Assembly: GCF_030272615.1 (NCBI RefSeq)
Contig: NC_081406.1
Coordinates: 480,534,900-480,598,899, forward strand
Source: Cryptomeria japonica
Lineage: Eukaryota; Streptophyta; Pinopsida; Cupressales; Cupressaceae
Direction of reading: 5' to 3'
Length of the DNA stretch: 64,000 bases
The notes under the pieces were generated by a model. It was not told the origin of the DNA. It searched no databases and worked only from the letters and a program-made list of their open reading frames with translations. This document shows positions 11,340-22,805 of the stretch, in pieces. A program made the position numbers and the translations under genes. Positions within the stretch are counted from its first letter, which is position 1, and each line of letters opens with the position of its first letter.

Positions 11340-12640
11340 TGATGTGTAACATTATTGGACCCCAATCACTCCAGTACCATGATATCCATGCTTATCTTAA
11401 ATATGGTACCCTTCCACCTAACATATCTTGTAATGGATGTTGAAAACTCATCCGCTAGTGTGCCCGATTTACTCTTGTAGGAGACAATCTATATCATCGC
11501 GGCTACCATGACATCCTCGCTAGATGTCTAGATTCGAATGAAGCTAATCTTGTGATGAAAGAAGTGCATGCCAAAACTTGTGGTGCTCATATGAGTGGAT
11601 GTGTTCTTTCCAAAAAAATCTCAAGAGTGGACTACTATTGGCCCACTATGGAACACTATTGTTGTGAATTCATCAAGAAATGTGTGCCTTGTCAGCAACA
11701 CAGAGACCTAATTCATGTTCCAGCTTAGTATTTGTAGCCCATAACAACACCATGGCCTTTTTCTACATGGGGCCTTGACCTCATTGGTAAGATCTATCCC
11801 CCTTGGATGGATACAAGTTTAACATTGCTGCAACAAAATATTTCACCAAATGGGTGGAAGCTATCCCTCTTACCCCCACTACTGGTGTACAAGTGTCCAA
11901 GTTTATCATGTACCACATCATTTGCCACTATGGGATTACCTCCACCATCATTACTAATAATGGAACCCCATTCAAGATAAAAAATATGTATGATCTCTAT
12001 TCCACATTCCATATTCATCGTCATTGATCCACACCATACTAACCCCAAGGGAATGACCAAGATGAGGCAACTAATAAAACCTTGCTTAGTATCCAAAAGA
12101 AATTTTTCAATGAAACTAGTCATGACTGGCATCTCCATCTCAATCCCTCTCTTTGGACCTATCATACTAGTATCTGGACTCCTATTGGCACCACCCCATA
12201 TTCCCTTGTCTATGGTGCAGAAGTGGTCTTACTAATCAAGGTTGAATTGCCATCACTACACATATCTTTGAAAGAGTTTTGTTTCTAATGAAGACTATAG
12301 AGTGGTAAGATTGACTCAGTTAGATCTTCTTGATGAGAAGCATCAGAAAGAATATGGTCATCTACAAATATATCATATCCACCTTAAGAGTTAATATCAA
12401 AAGAGGGTTCACCCTCGTGAGTTTGAAGTAGGTGATCTAGTTCTCTAAGAAAATCCCAGAAATCAGCAAGACTGAGAAAAGAAAGGAAAATTTAAAGCTA
12501 ATTGGCTTGGTCCATATGTGGTCAAATCAAAGTATGTGTCAGGGGCATATCACTAATCAACTCTAGAAGGGGATCCTTTCAATGACCCCCTCAACATTTT
12601 GCACCTAAAGAGATTCCATGCATAGTACATAGCAGTGTAC
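11340..12640 (+). pseudogene. T2 integrase, decayed
   Basis: The HHCC zinc region is visible at about 11565-11700 (HAKTCGAHMSG, then CVPCQQH). The core follows: WPFSTWGLDLIG carries the first Asp, KYFTKWVEAIPL is well kept, and IITNNGTPF sits where the family has TDNG, so the second catalytic Asp has become Asn. TPYSLVYGAEVVL near 12200 is the conserved end of the core. At least three frameshifts and many later stops. It would have inserted the cDNA into the chromosome. Confidence 0.8.
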
Positions 12641-14111
12641 CTCAAGTTCCAAATATTAGAAAATACACAAAAAATACAAAAAAAAAATCAGAAAAAGAAA
12701 AAAGCAAAAATGGCAAAAATAGTAAAAAAAAAATTCATCCAAGGGTGAAAACTTGGCAAACAAGTGCCTTGGACATGTACACATGGTGAAAACCTGGCAA
12801 TAGGCATCATGTGTAAAGGGCAGTTTCCATTATTTTTTAGTTCTTTGCCTCCATCTCTCTATATCTCTTTCTACTCACTCCCATCTTTATTCTCAACGTA
12901 TCCACATCTTTTTCAGCATGGTATCCCATGTTACTCACATTCCCTCACCTATCACTCACCTCCATCTACTTCACCTTGTTCTTAGCTTGTATATAGCTAC
13001 TTGCAAATAGCCTCTATGCTTGGTCTTCTATACATACTGTCGTGTTGGTCTTGTATATTCTCCATAGTCTCTTGTACATCTTGTAAATAGTGTCATGTAC
13101 ATAGCGTCAGTCGTGTGTCTCCATCTAGGTTTTCCTGTATATAGGTGTCCTTAGGTCTCATCTTTTGTATCAGTCACATCATCAAGATCATATCCTATCA
13201 TCTGGCTCTTCAACAATCATCTTTGAACATCTTTGTCATCATGATCATATCAAGTACCTTTTTTCGGTCCATCTTTCATCAATATTTTATCCTGGTATTG
13301 TTTCGCGATATATCATTCTCACATCAACAACACCCATCATCAATCTACACAGGATGTGTCCTTCCTCAAGTCAAACACCATCAATATTCATTTATCAATC
13401 ATCCTTTGGCAAAAGATATCTGAGACACTCATGTTGGCTTTGATTCTTTATCTTTGTTTATCTTTTTAAGCTCCTTAGGTCCTATTTCCTCTTAGTTGAC
13501 AAGATCCTTTACATCATGGTGCACTAGGAATAATAAGGCTTAGGATGTGATCTTTTTGCTTTTGGTTTTTTCTTGTTGTGTCTTTTGGATGTGTTCCTTG
13601 ATGTACCCTCATGAGGTATCGGCTATATCGTGTTACACTAGGGCATGTCTTCTAATTGTGGTTGTTCTAGCACCATTTCTTGTAGAGTCTTTGTAAATCT
13701 ATGTGGTACCTGATTAGCTTGTGTATATGTTCATATGTGTCAGTCCATGCATTGACTATAAAATTCCTCCTTTGTTCCTTATACCTTGATGGCTCACATA
13801 CAATGCTAAATAAAAGTAAGTGCTTTCTACATGGCATCTAGTTTTGTGGGTGCTTGCACTCTATGATGTTCCATCTGCATATTTTTGCTGCATTTGCATT
13901 TTCTCCCCTTCTCATCTGATTCTTGTCTTCCACCCAGTCTGTTGGGACAATGTTTCTTTCGAAATGTTTCCCGACCCCTTTTTCCCCATGCACCCTCTCG
14001 AGGGGGCATCCCTGGCCATTCCTTTGTTCGCTTGGGGCATTTTCTTTCTCTTCCTTCTCTAAGTCAGTGGTGTCTTATTGTCTTCGCACTGACACTATTC
14101 TAGCACCACTG
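12641..14111 (+). other. T2 3' untranslated region, no gene
   Basis: Begins with an A-rich stretch (12661-12735) and a GTGAAAAC(C/T)TGGCAA repeat pair at about 12747 and 12788, then pyrimidine-rich sequence to the polypurine tract. Several short open frames between 12764 and 14153 overlap on both strands and show no domain; I regard them as fortuitous. Confidence 0.6.
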
Positions 14112-14126
14112 CAAAGAGGGGCAAAA
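14112..14126 (+). other. Polypurine tract of T2
   Basis: CAAAGAGGGGCAAAA directly before the LTR start TGTAGACAC. The minus-strand element at the right edge has the identical tract at 63504-63518. It primes plus-strand DNA synthesis. Confidence 0.85.
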
Positions 14127-14645
14127 TGTAGACACTTAAATTTGACTGGTTAATTTATTCAAATTAAATCTCCTAAGTCGCTTGTATTAGTTGAATAATT
14201 CATGTTATTCAATTAAAATCAAGTTTCCCTTTTGGCTAAATTAATTAAATGAAGCCATGTTCCATAGCCATATTAATTAATTAATCTTTTAATTAATTAA
14301 CCCTTACCCCGTTCTTCTAATCCTTGAATTAATTAATCAAATTAATGAATTCCCCCCTTTCCATCCTATTCAAATATTTCTTTTAGTCGCATGTCTCCTA
14401 ACTTTAACCACCCTTCTAACCTAAACTCCAATCTAACCTTTGTGTTCTAACCAACCATATCTTCTCAACCAACCCCATCCTATCCTATCCTAACCTCCCC
14501 TCATGTGTGTGCACAAACATAATTCCTTAATTTCCATAATATTAGGAAATTTCAACCTATTTTGGGTGGCTTCCTCACAAAAAGACCCTTTTTTACATTT
14601 GTTCATTTTAAGGGACACATGTCCTCCCTTGTTGAGCCACTTGAG
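14127..14645 (+). mobile_element. 3' LTR of T2, truncated
   Basis: Begins TGTAGACACTTAAATTTGAC after the polypurine tract and runs about 519 bp to the point where chromovirus RT sequence starts. Full LTRs of this group here are 1.03-1.15 kb, so the distal half is missing and no TATA box is present. The AT-rich ttaattaatt stretches resemble the U3 of T3. Confidence 0.7.
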
Positions 14646-15403
14646 GACATCATTCATAGTCTTAGGTGTTGGCCAAGATAGTATAGCACTCACCTTCTCT
14701 TGGTCCATTTCCACTTACCTTGTGAGATTACAAAACCCAAGTAGATGATCTCCTTGTGCATGAACAAACACTTATCCAAATTGATCATTAGTTACTCTTC
14801 ATGTAACCTCTTGAGAACCATATCTATGCATTTGAGGTGTTCTTCCCTTGTGTGACTGAAGATCAAGATATCATCTAGGTATACTATGACAAATTTTCCT
14901 ATGAATTCCACCAAGACTTCATTCATCAACCTCATAAAGGTACTAGGGGCATTGGACAACCCAAATGACATGACTCTCCACTCATATAACCCCTCATTGG
15001 TTTTAAAAGTTGTTTTCCATTCTTCCCCTTTCCTTATTATAATATGATGGTATCACCTTTTTTGATCCATTTTGGTGAAATACTTAACACTCCCCAAGCA
15101 GTCAAGCAAATCCTCTATACTAGGGATTGGGAACCTATACCTTATAGTTATCTTGTTGATGGCCCTTGAGTTTGTACAAAGCCTCCAAGTGCCTTATTTC
15201 TTGGGTGCAAGGACAAAAGGTACTGCACATGGGCTTAAGATCTTGCCAATCAGTCTTGATTCAAGCAACTCTTCAATTTGCCTTTCCATTTCTGTATTTT
15301 GGTCTGGAGTGAGCTTGTAGGCTGCTTTGTTTGGGAGAGTAGATCCAGGGATCAGATCTATGCAATGACTGATGTCTCTCACTAGTGGTAGGTATCTTGG
15401 CAT
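14646..15403 (-). pseudogene. Chromovirus unit A: reverse transcriptase, truncated
   Basis: The minus strand reads an N-terminal RT segment (RDISHCIDLIPGSTLPNKAAY, then QIEELLESRLIG) and [14 protein letters not shown] at about 14845-14890 with the YLDD catalytic motif intact. The unit stops abruptly at 14646, just after the RT thumb region, so RNase H, integrase and chromodomain are missing. At least one frameshift near 15040. Equivalent regions are 20190-21067 and 26320-27300. Confidence 0.8.
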
Positions 15404-15524
15404 TCCATCTGAGATGATGCCTATATGTGTATCAAGAAACTATCTAACTACAGGGTCTATGTGCTTCTGTCCTCCTTCTTTCTCTTCTGCAAACTGCACG
15501 TTTCTCTACAATCTCCTTCATGAA

Positions 15525-16150
15525 CTATTTTCCTTCTACCATCAGCACCTTGGCATCCTTCCCTTTTGATTCCATCTCTTCCTTTATAAGAGGTAAGAAT
15601 TCTATCACCTTCCCATCCTTAGTGATTGAATAGGTGTTTCTCAACCAATCATGATGAGCTTTCAAGTCATAGTGCCATGGTCTCCCAAACAAGAGATGAC
15701 ATGCATCCATCTTGGCTATATCAAATAGCAATCTATCCTTGTACGATCCAATCTGAAATTCCACCCAAGCTTGCTCTTCTACCACTGCTTACTAACCTCA
15801 GGTGAGCCATGAGACCTTGTAGGGGTAAGTATGAGGCAACTTTCTAAGTTTAAGCTTTTCTACCATTTCAAGTGATAAATTTTTTTCAGTGGATCCAAAA
15901 TCTATCAAGACCTTGCATACCTTTCCTCCTGCCTTGCAAGTGGTTTTGAAAATAGATTTCCTTTGTGTAGGCTCCTTATCAAATACCTTCATGGTGGTTA
16001 CTACTCTCCTCATCATCAGAGCCTCTCCTCTTTCAGGATAGCCATATCTATCAGGATAATTAACACTTTCATAAGTGTTTTCACTTGCCACACTTTGACA
16101 ATCAGATTCCTCAACCAAATTGCTTCTCCTTTCTCCCATGGAGCTAGAAG
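15525..16150 (-). pseudogene. Chromovirus unit A: protease and protease-RT linker
   Basis: The protease start reads VCKVLIDFGSTEKNLS, where units B and C have LIDSGSTKNFVS, so the catalytic D-S-G has become D-F-G. The rest reads SLEMVEKLKLRKLPH and, after a short gap near 15800, GSYKDRLLFDIAKMDACHLLF then GRPW. A linker of about 85 residues follows. Confidence 0.75.
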
Positions 16151-17078
16151 CCTTCTCCAGACACCTATTGGCCATGTGCCCTTCTTGGTTGCAGTTATAG
16201 CACCTAGGAGGTCCTCTTCATTGGGATCTTCCTCTAGAGGGTGGTCTTCTACCCCTAAAGATCCCTATTGGATTGCAGCCCCCTCCTTGGTTGTAACTGC
16301 TCTCTCCTCTATTGCCTTCTTGGTTAGAGTCACCCTGGTATTCAAAACCATTTCCTCTACCTCTTAAAGGGCCTCTTCCCCCTCTTTGTTGTCTCCCTTT
16401 ACCTCTGCCATTTTGTTCCCTCTCTTCAACTTCTCCTCCACCTTGAGTGCTAATTGAAAGCACTTTTGGACTATCTCTGGGGTGTGGAGATTCAAATCTT
16501 CTTGGATTGTAAATCTCAACCCATTGAGATATCTAGCCACCTTATCATCTTCACTTTCTTTCACCTTGGTTCTCACATACAACTTCATGAACTCCTCTAT
16601 ATAGGAACTCACATCCATCTCCTTCTAGTTCAAATTTTGTGTCCTCCTATGCAACTGGACATTGTAGTCCATTGGGACATAGGTTTCTTTCACCGAAGAC
16701 ATCATCTTCTTCCATGTAGCCACTCTTCTCTTTCCCTCTTTCACCCTCTCATCTTGGATGAAATTCCACCAGGTTAGTGCAGCCCCTTTCATTTTGGATT
16801 GGGCCATCTTCACCCTTTGGTGCTCTAGTATGTCTTCAATTTTGACAAAAATTGTCCAAGGAGTCTATCCACTCCATCACTGTATCAAGTTCCATCTTTC
16901 CTGTAAATACTGGCAGATCCATCTTCACATCCATTGTTCTTCTCTCCATGGACTTGAGGACACTCATCAGGGGTCTCTAGTCTACAAGAACCTCTAGCTC
17001 TTCCTGCGTATGGATCTCCTCTTCATCCCCTTCTTCTCCACAGTCTCTCCATCCCCTCTCCACTATGTCCTTCAACTG
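16151..17078 (-). pseudogene. Chromovirus unit A: gag with intact CCHC knuckle, 5' end deleted
   Basis: Gag core shows MKGAALTWWNFIQDERVKEG, SYIEEFMKLYVRTKVKESED and ARYLNGLRFTIQEDLNLHT, a plant retrotransposon gag domain. A Gly/Arg/Gln-rich segment follows, then CYNCNQEGHMANRC near 16165-16205, a canonical CX2CX4HX4C knuckle. The gag start, primer site and LTR end are missing because a deletion joins gag to mid-LTR at about 17078. Several in-frame stops. Confidence 0.8.
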
Positions 17079-18137
17079 ATCCCTTTAGAGGCCAAGAGAC
17101 CAAATAGGGGCAATTAGGCCTATTTTTCAAATCAACTACCAATCAATGAAACCAAACAGGAAAAAAATCTCTATGGGCATGTGGGGGATGGTGCGTAACC
17201 TCCATTTCCAAGGTTTCATTCCTGGAATCCATAGCTATGACATTTTATGATGACTGTCCTAAATCTTGTCCTAGGTAGTCACATAGAGATGCCTACCTAT
17301 TTTTTCTCCTTTCTCCACACAACCAAGTTTCCCTTGAAAAAAACCATGAAAAACCTAAATTATAGAGGTTTATCCTGCAACCCTCCAAAGGAAGAGTCTT
17401 CCAGTGGACTAGAATGCAAGATAAGGCCATGTTTATCCAAAACCCTCTCCAAACCCTCAATTTTTGGGTTGCAGTCAGAAGAATGGAGGGTTCTCACTAC
17501 TCTGGAATAATTAGGTCCTCAAACCACCACCAAAAAAATTCTATTTCACCCCTCTATATACTCCATGGATGGTGTGATTCAAATAAATCCATACAGGCAC
17601 ATGCAACTCCTGCAAACTCAGAATTTTTGGGAAAACTGCAGTATTTAGTGTTTTATTAGTTCACAAACTCTAATCACAATAGTAGCAGCCATGAGAATCA
17701 TGTCCACAAGGATTATACAACTATCCAATAGTTTTTAACTAAATTTGGAGTAGTTTGGAGCCATTTCAAGGCTTCCCCCAACCATATTTTAAAAAGTTGC
17801 ACTTTTGCACTCAAAAGTTGCATTTCACAAAAGTTGCAATTTTGCAATTTTGCACAAAATGTTGTCATACTTGCTAAGGTTGGAATCCACACACATGAAT
17901 CAACCAAACACTCCTAAAATTTTTCTAAACCCTATCAAACACAAAACTAAACCATCTACTACCCCTATTGACCATATTGTCCCAATTGGCTTATCAAAAT
18001 GCCTAATTGATTGCATGGGCTTACATGGTGGGGGTTTATTGCATACATGAAACACAAGACATAATAAGGCACTCTAATGATCCTAGTCTTCATCCTTAGG
18101 GTCATTACTTGAGTGTTGATGAGGTTCCCCTACACCA
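17079..18137 (-). mobile_element. Chromovirus LTR_A, truncated at its 3' end
   Basis: Starts on the minus strand with TGGTGTAGGGGAACC at plus 18137 and matches LTR_B up to the sequence atccctttagaggccaagag, where it jumps into gag. About 450 bp of the LTR end present in LTR_B is gone. Contains the TTGCA-rich repeats around 17795-17865. Confidence 0.8.
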
Positions 18138-18520
18138 TAGTCCTTAGGAGAAGAGATCTCAAGCCCACTTCAGATCAGAGTTTGTAAATTTGCACCAAGG
18201 TTGGAAATTTGCTCATCTGTCATCCAAACTACCTCAGAGTCTAGTTTGTCCTACCAAGCCACCAAGTACTCAATATACTCCTTTTTCCTTATCTTCATTT
18301 TGACTCTAGTGTCTAACACTTTTCTCAACTTATGTGATTCATGCCTTGGAATGTCATTGTGTGCTACAACCTGCATTGGTTCCTCCCCTTCATTGTCACT
18401 ACCTTTAAAACGTGTAACATCGCAAACATTAAAAATGGGTAATAATCCAAGATTGGGAGTAATTTTTATTTCATAGACATTTTGTCTACGTTTCTTCAAT
18501 ATCTGACATGGTCCAATTTT
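18138..18520 (-). pseudogene. Chromovirus unit B: integrase C-terminus and chromodomain
   Basis: Reads NVYEIKITPNLGLLPIFNV, the end of a gypsy integrase, then KVLDTRVKMKIRKKEYIEYL and VAW, a stop, DKLDSE, the core of a chromodomain. Chromodomains bind methylated histone H3 and steer integration toward heterochromatin. The frame continues beyond the LTR border (ISSPKDYGVGEPHQ), so the last pol codons lie in the LTR. The TAG after VAW sits where unit C also has TAG. Confidence 0.75.
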
Positions 18521-19480
18521 CCTCTACATGAGCTTGGTGTATTTGCCTTTTGGGAGTCTCTCCTTCTTCAAATGTACCCATACCAAATCCCCAACAGTAA
18601 ATTGTACATCTCTCTTTTTCTTATCAGCATAAGCCTTATACTTCATTGTAGACTATTGGAGATGAGACTTCACTTCGTCATGCACCTCCTTGATGGCTGA
18701 TGCAAAATCTTCACAATCTGAACTAATGGGTTCTTCCTTGGGTAAATCCATTAACTCCAATACTCCCCTTGGGTGGATGCCATATACAATCTAGAAAGGA
18801 GGCTTCCCTATGCACCTATTGATGGTATCATTGTAAGAGAACTCTACCTGTGATAGTATACTATCCCCTTTTTCTCCATGTTGCCTTGTCAAACACCTTA
18901 ATAGGTTTCCTAATGACCTATTGACAACTTCAGTCTACCCATCCGTTTGAGGATGGTAGGCTGATGAGAAAGCTAGGTTAGTTCCCAACTTCTTCCAAAG
19001 GGTCCTCCAAAAGTGACCTATGAACTTCACATCTCTGTCTGAAATAATGTTTAGCGGAAATCCATGTATCTAGACTATTTCTTTGAAGAATAGGTCTACA
19101 ACATATGATGCATCACAAGAAGTCTTACATGGCAGGAAATGAGCCATTTTACTAAACTTGTCCACCACTACAAAGACACTATCAAATCCCCTCCTTGTCC
19201 TAGGTAGACCCAGCAAAAAGTCCATACTTATCCTCTCGCATGGCCTAGAAGGAATGGGTAAGGGTTGATACAAACCTGCATTTGTGGACTTCCCCTTGGT
19301 TTTTTGACATATTACACATGTTTCCACAAACTTTCTTACATTTGTCTGCAATTTAAGCCAATAAAAGTGTCTCTTCACAAGGTGTAGGGTCTTGTCAAGG
19401 CCAAAATGACCTGCCCTAGCTCCATAATGCTTCTCCCTAATGATATTAAGCTCATGGAACACTTAGGAATACATAACTGT
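18521..19480 (-). pseudogene. Chromovirus unit B: integrase
   Basis: The zinc region reads HFGLDKTLHLVKRHFYWLKL and CVICQKTKGKS. The core reads SMDFLLGLPRTRRGFDSVF with the first Asp, then IISDRDVKFIGHFW with the second, and AYHPSNG before the catalytic Glu region (TEVVNRSL). These parts are nearly complete, better kept than in unit C, but stops occur at about 19070 and within YHPSNG-TEV. Confidence 0.8.
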
Positions 19481-20130
19481 ACTCCTTTGAACAACAATCC
19501 ATCTTGTATCAAAAATTCAGAAAACTCAATATGACACCTCTCACGAAAGGTTTCACATACATTGTATATCTCTCCAAAGTCTTCATCAGCATCATACATA
19601 CTCTTCAAGGAATCAATACCAACACTCTCCATCTTGATTTGGTTGACAGTTAAGACCCTCATTCTCAAAGCATCTGTAACTTTGTTCTTGAAGCCCTTCT
19701 TGCGTTTGAGGATGAAGGTGAAGGCTTGTAGGGTCTCTACCCACTTCATGTGGCAGTGGTTTAACTTCTCTTGGCTATTTATGAAACCGAATGCCTGATT
19801 ATCAATAAAAACTATGAACTCCTTAGGCAATAAATAGTGCCTCCACTTCTTCAAAGATTGTACTAGAGCATACATCTTCAATTCATAGGATGCGTATCTC
19901 TTCTTGGCATCATTTAGCTTTTCACTAAAAAAAGCAATAGGCCTTCCTTCCTAACTAAGCACTACCCCAATAGACATGTAGCTTGCTTGACATTCCACCT
20001 AAAATATCTTGTTGAAGTTTGGTAAGGCTAGGACTGGTTGTTCTGCAATATTCTTCATCAATGTTTCAAATGAATCATCTGCCTCTTTGGTCCAACTGAA
20101 CCTGCACTTTTGTCCTCCCTTTACAGTGTC
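19481..20130 (-). pseudogene. Chromovirus unit B: RNase H
   Basis: Reads LPEF.. through LNDAKKRYASYELKMYALVQ, then PKEFIVFIDNQAFGFINSQE and KWVETLQAFTFILKRKKGFK, typical of gypsy RNase H (TDNQAL position kept as IDNQAF). Stops interrupt it near 19952 and 19998. It runs on into integrase through a frameshift near 19440. Confidence 0.7.
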
Positions 20131-20189
20131 AAGCATGGGTGCACTAACATGTCTAAATCCTCTTATGAACTTCCTAAAAATTTTCTAAA

Positions 20190-21067
20190 CCATAGAAGCT
20201 CCGAACATTATTCATAGTCTCAGGTGTTGGCCAAGATAGTATAGCACTCACAATCTCTTGGTCCATTTCCACTCACCCTGTGAGATTACAAAACCCAAGT
20301 AGATGATCTCCTCCTGCATGAACAAACACTTATCCAAATTGATCATTAGTTTCTCTTCATTTAACCTCTTGAGAACCATATATATGTGTTTGAAGTGTTC
20401 TTCCCTTGTGTGACTGAAGATCAAGATATCATCTAGGTATAATAGAGGCATTGGACAACCCAAATGGCATGACTCTCCACTCATATAACCCCTCATTAGT
20501 TTTAAAAGTTGTTTTCCATTCTTCCACTAGCCTTATTCTAATCAGATGGTATCCACTTTTTAGATCCATTTTGGTGAAATACTTAGCACTCCCCAAGCAG
20601 TCAAGAAAATCCTCTATCCTAGGGATTGGGAACCTATACCTTATAGTTATCTTGTTGATGGCCCTGGAGTTTGTACAAAGCCTCTAAGTGCCTTGTTTGT
20701 TGGTTGCAAGGACAATGGGTACTGCACATGGGCTTAAGATCTTGCCAATCAGTCTTGATTCAAGCAACTCTTCAATTTACCTTTCCATTTCTGCATTCTC
20801 GTTTGGAGTGAGCTTGTAGGCTACTTTGTTTGGGAGAGTAGATCGAGGGATTAGATCTATGCAATGACTGATGTCTCTCACCAGTGGTAGGGATCCTGGC
20901 ATTCCATCTAAGATGATGCCTTTATGCTTATCAAGATATTGTCTGACTGTAGATTCTATGTGCTTTTGTCCCCCTTCTTTCTCTTTTGCAAACTGCACTT
21001 TCCTTGTCAGCTTGGGGATAGGCATGAGGGCATAGCAAACTGCACCTTTCTCTGCAATCTCCTTCAT
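20190..21067 (-). pseudogene. Chromovirus unit B: reverse transcriptase with internal deletion
   Basis: N-terminal part reads [36 protein letters not shown] at about 20395-20440 keeps the YLDD motif. Directly upstream, at about 20437, some 75 bases present in units A (14880-14960) and C (26575-26650) are missing, removing the segment between the GLSN-type motif and YLDD. This alone inactivates the enzyme. Other stops are present. Confidence 0.8.
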
Positions 21068-21070
21068 GAG

Positions 21071-21600
21071 CTATTTTCCTTCTACCATCAGCACCTTGGC
21101 ATCCTTCCATTTTGATTCCATCTCTTCCTCTATCAGAGGTAAGAGTTCTATCATCTTCCCATCCTTGGTGATTGAATAGGTGTTTCTCAACCAATCATGA
21201 TGAGCTTTCAAGTCATACTGCCATTGTCTCCCAAACAAGAGATGGCATGCATCCATCTTGGCTATATCAAATAGAAATCTATCCTTGTATGATCCAATTT
21301 TAAACTCCACCCAAGCCTGCTCTTCTACCACTACTTACTGACCTTGGGTGAGCCATGAGACCTTGTAGGGGTAAGGATGAGGCAGCTTTCTACGTTTAAG
21401 CTTTTCTACCATTTCAAGTGATACAAAATTTTTAGTGGATCCTGAGTCTATCAAGACCTTGCATACCATTCCTCTTGCCTTGCAAGTTGTTTTGAAAAGA
21501 GATTTCCTTTGTGTAGGCTCCTTGTCAGGTACCTTCATGGTGGTTACTTCTCTCCTCATCATCAAAGCCTCTCCTCTTTCAGGATAAGCATGTCTATCAC
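21071..21600 (-). pseudogene. Chromovirus unit B: protease
   Basis: Reads VCKVLIDSGSTKNFVSLEMV with the D-S-G active site intact, then KLKRRKLPHPYPYKVSWL and LLFGRQWQYD, where unit A keeps LLFGRPW. A stop near 21335 separates the halves. Linker to RT follows. Confidence 0.75.
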
Positions 21601-22758
21601 GAGAAATAACACTTTGATAAGTGTTTTCACTTGCCACACTTTGACAATCAGATTCCTCAACCAAATTGCTTCTCCTTTCTCCCATGGAGCTAGAAGCCTT
21701 CTCTGGACACCTATTGGCCATGTTCCCTTCTTGGTTGTAGTTATAGAACCTAGGAGGTCCTTTTCCTTGAGATCTTCCTCTAGAGGGTGGTCTTCTACCC
21801 CTAAAGTTCCCTCTTGGATTGTAGCCCCCTCCTTGGTTGTAACAACTCTCTCCTCTATTGCCTTCTTGGTTAGAGTCACCCTGGTATCCAAAACCATTTC
21901 CTCTACCTCTAAAAGGGCCTATTCCCCCTCTTTGTTGTCTCCCTTTACCTCTACCATTTTTTTCCTTCTCTTCAACTTCTCCTCCACCTTGAGTGCCAAT
22001 TGAAAGCACTTTTCAACTGTCTTTGGGGTGTGGAGATTCAAATATTCTTTGATTGTAAATCTCAACCCATTGATATATCTATCCACATTATCATCTTCAC
22101 TTTTTTTCACCTTGGTTCTCACACACAACTTCATGAACTCCTATGTATAGGAACTCACGTCCATCTCCTTCTGCTTCAAATTTTGTCTCCTCCTATGCAA
22201 CTAAATATTGTAGTCCATTGGGAGATAGGCTTCTTTCACAAAAGACATCATCTTCTTCCATGTAGCCACTCTTCTCTTTCCCTCTTTCACCCTCTCATAT
22301 TGGATGAAATTCCACCAGGTTAGTGCAACCCCTTTCATTTTGGATTGGGTCATCTTCACCCTTTGGTGCTCTGGTATGTCTTCACTTTCAAAAAAAAAAT
22401 TCAAGGAGTCTATCAACTCCATCATTGTGTCAGGCTCCATATTTCCTGTAAATACTGGTAGATCGATCTTCACATTCATTTTTCTTCTCTCCATGGACTT
22501 GAGGATACTCATCAGGGGTCTCTGGTCTACAGGAACCTCTAGCTCTTCTTGCCTAGGGATCTCCTATTCATCCCCTTCTTCTCCAGAGTCTCTCTATCCC
22601 CTCTCCACTTTGTCCTTCAATTGGTCCATCTCATTTCTCAAGGCTTGATTCACAACCCTAACTGCACTACTCTCTGCCATCTATTTCTTCGACAGGACAT
22701 TCAACTCAACATTGGTCATTCTTGAAGGAATATCTTGGGATCCCTCTTCTTCTAACAT
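21601..22758 (-). pseudogene. Chromovirus unit B: gag
   Basis: Starts at an ATG on the minus strand (22758) about 35 bases from the primer site and reads MLEEEGSQDIPSRMTNVELN. The core includes FTGNMEPDTMMELIDSLN and MKGVALTWWNFIQYERVK. The knuckle has decayed to FYNYNQEGNMANRC, losing two Cys and the His that units A and C keep. A Gly/Arg-rich stretch precedes it. Several stops. Confidence 0.8.
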
Positions 22759-22791
22759 CTTGTCTTCTCCTTCAATCCAAAGAACACGTAT

Positions 22792-22803
22792 GATATGATA
22801 CCA
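22792..22803 (-). other. Primer-binding site of chromovirus unit B
   Basis: TGGTATCATATC on the minus strand, two bases inside LTR_B. It matches the initiator-Met-type site TGGTATCAGAGC in the first eight bases. Unit C has TTGTATCAGATC at 28949-28960. Confidence 0.6.
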
Positions 22804-22805
22804 GT

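Larger units (their letters stand above)
5849..14645 (+). mobile_element. Tat-lineage Ty3/gypsy element T2 (5' part outside window)
   Basis: Plus-strand domain order is protease, linker, RT, RNase H, second RNase H, integrase, 3' UTR, polypurine tract, 3' LTR. The second RNase H between RNase H and integrase is the mark of the plant Tat lineage. Stops and frameshifts occur throughout, so it is old. T1 interrupts its 5' side, a chromovirus solo LTR splits its RT, and the chromovirus array truncates its 3' LTR. Confidence 0.85.

Noticed and set aside
12764-14153. Cluster of short frames after the T2 integrase
   Set aside because: They lie in the pyrimidine-rich 3' untranslated region between integrase and the polypurine tract and overlap in several frames without domains.
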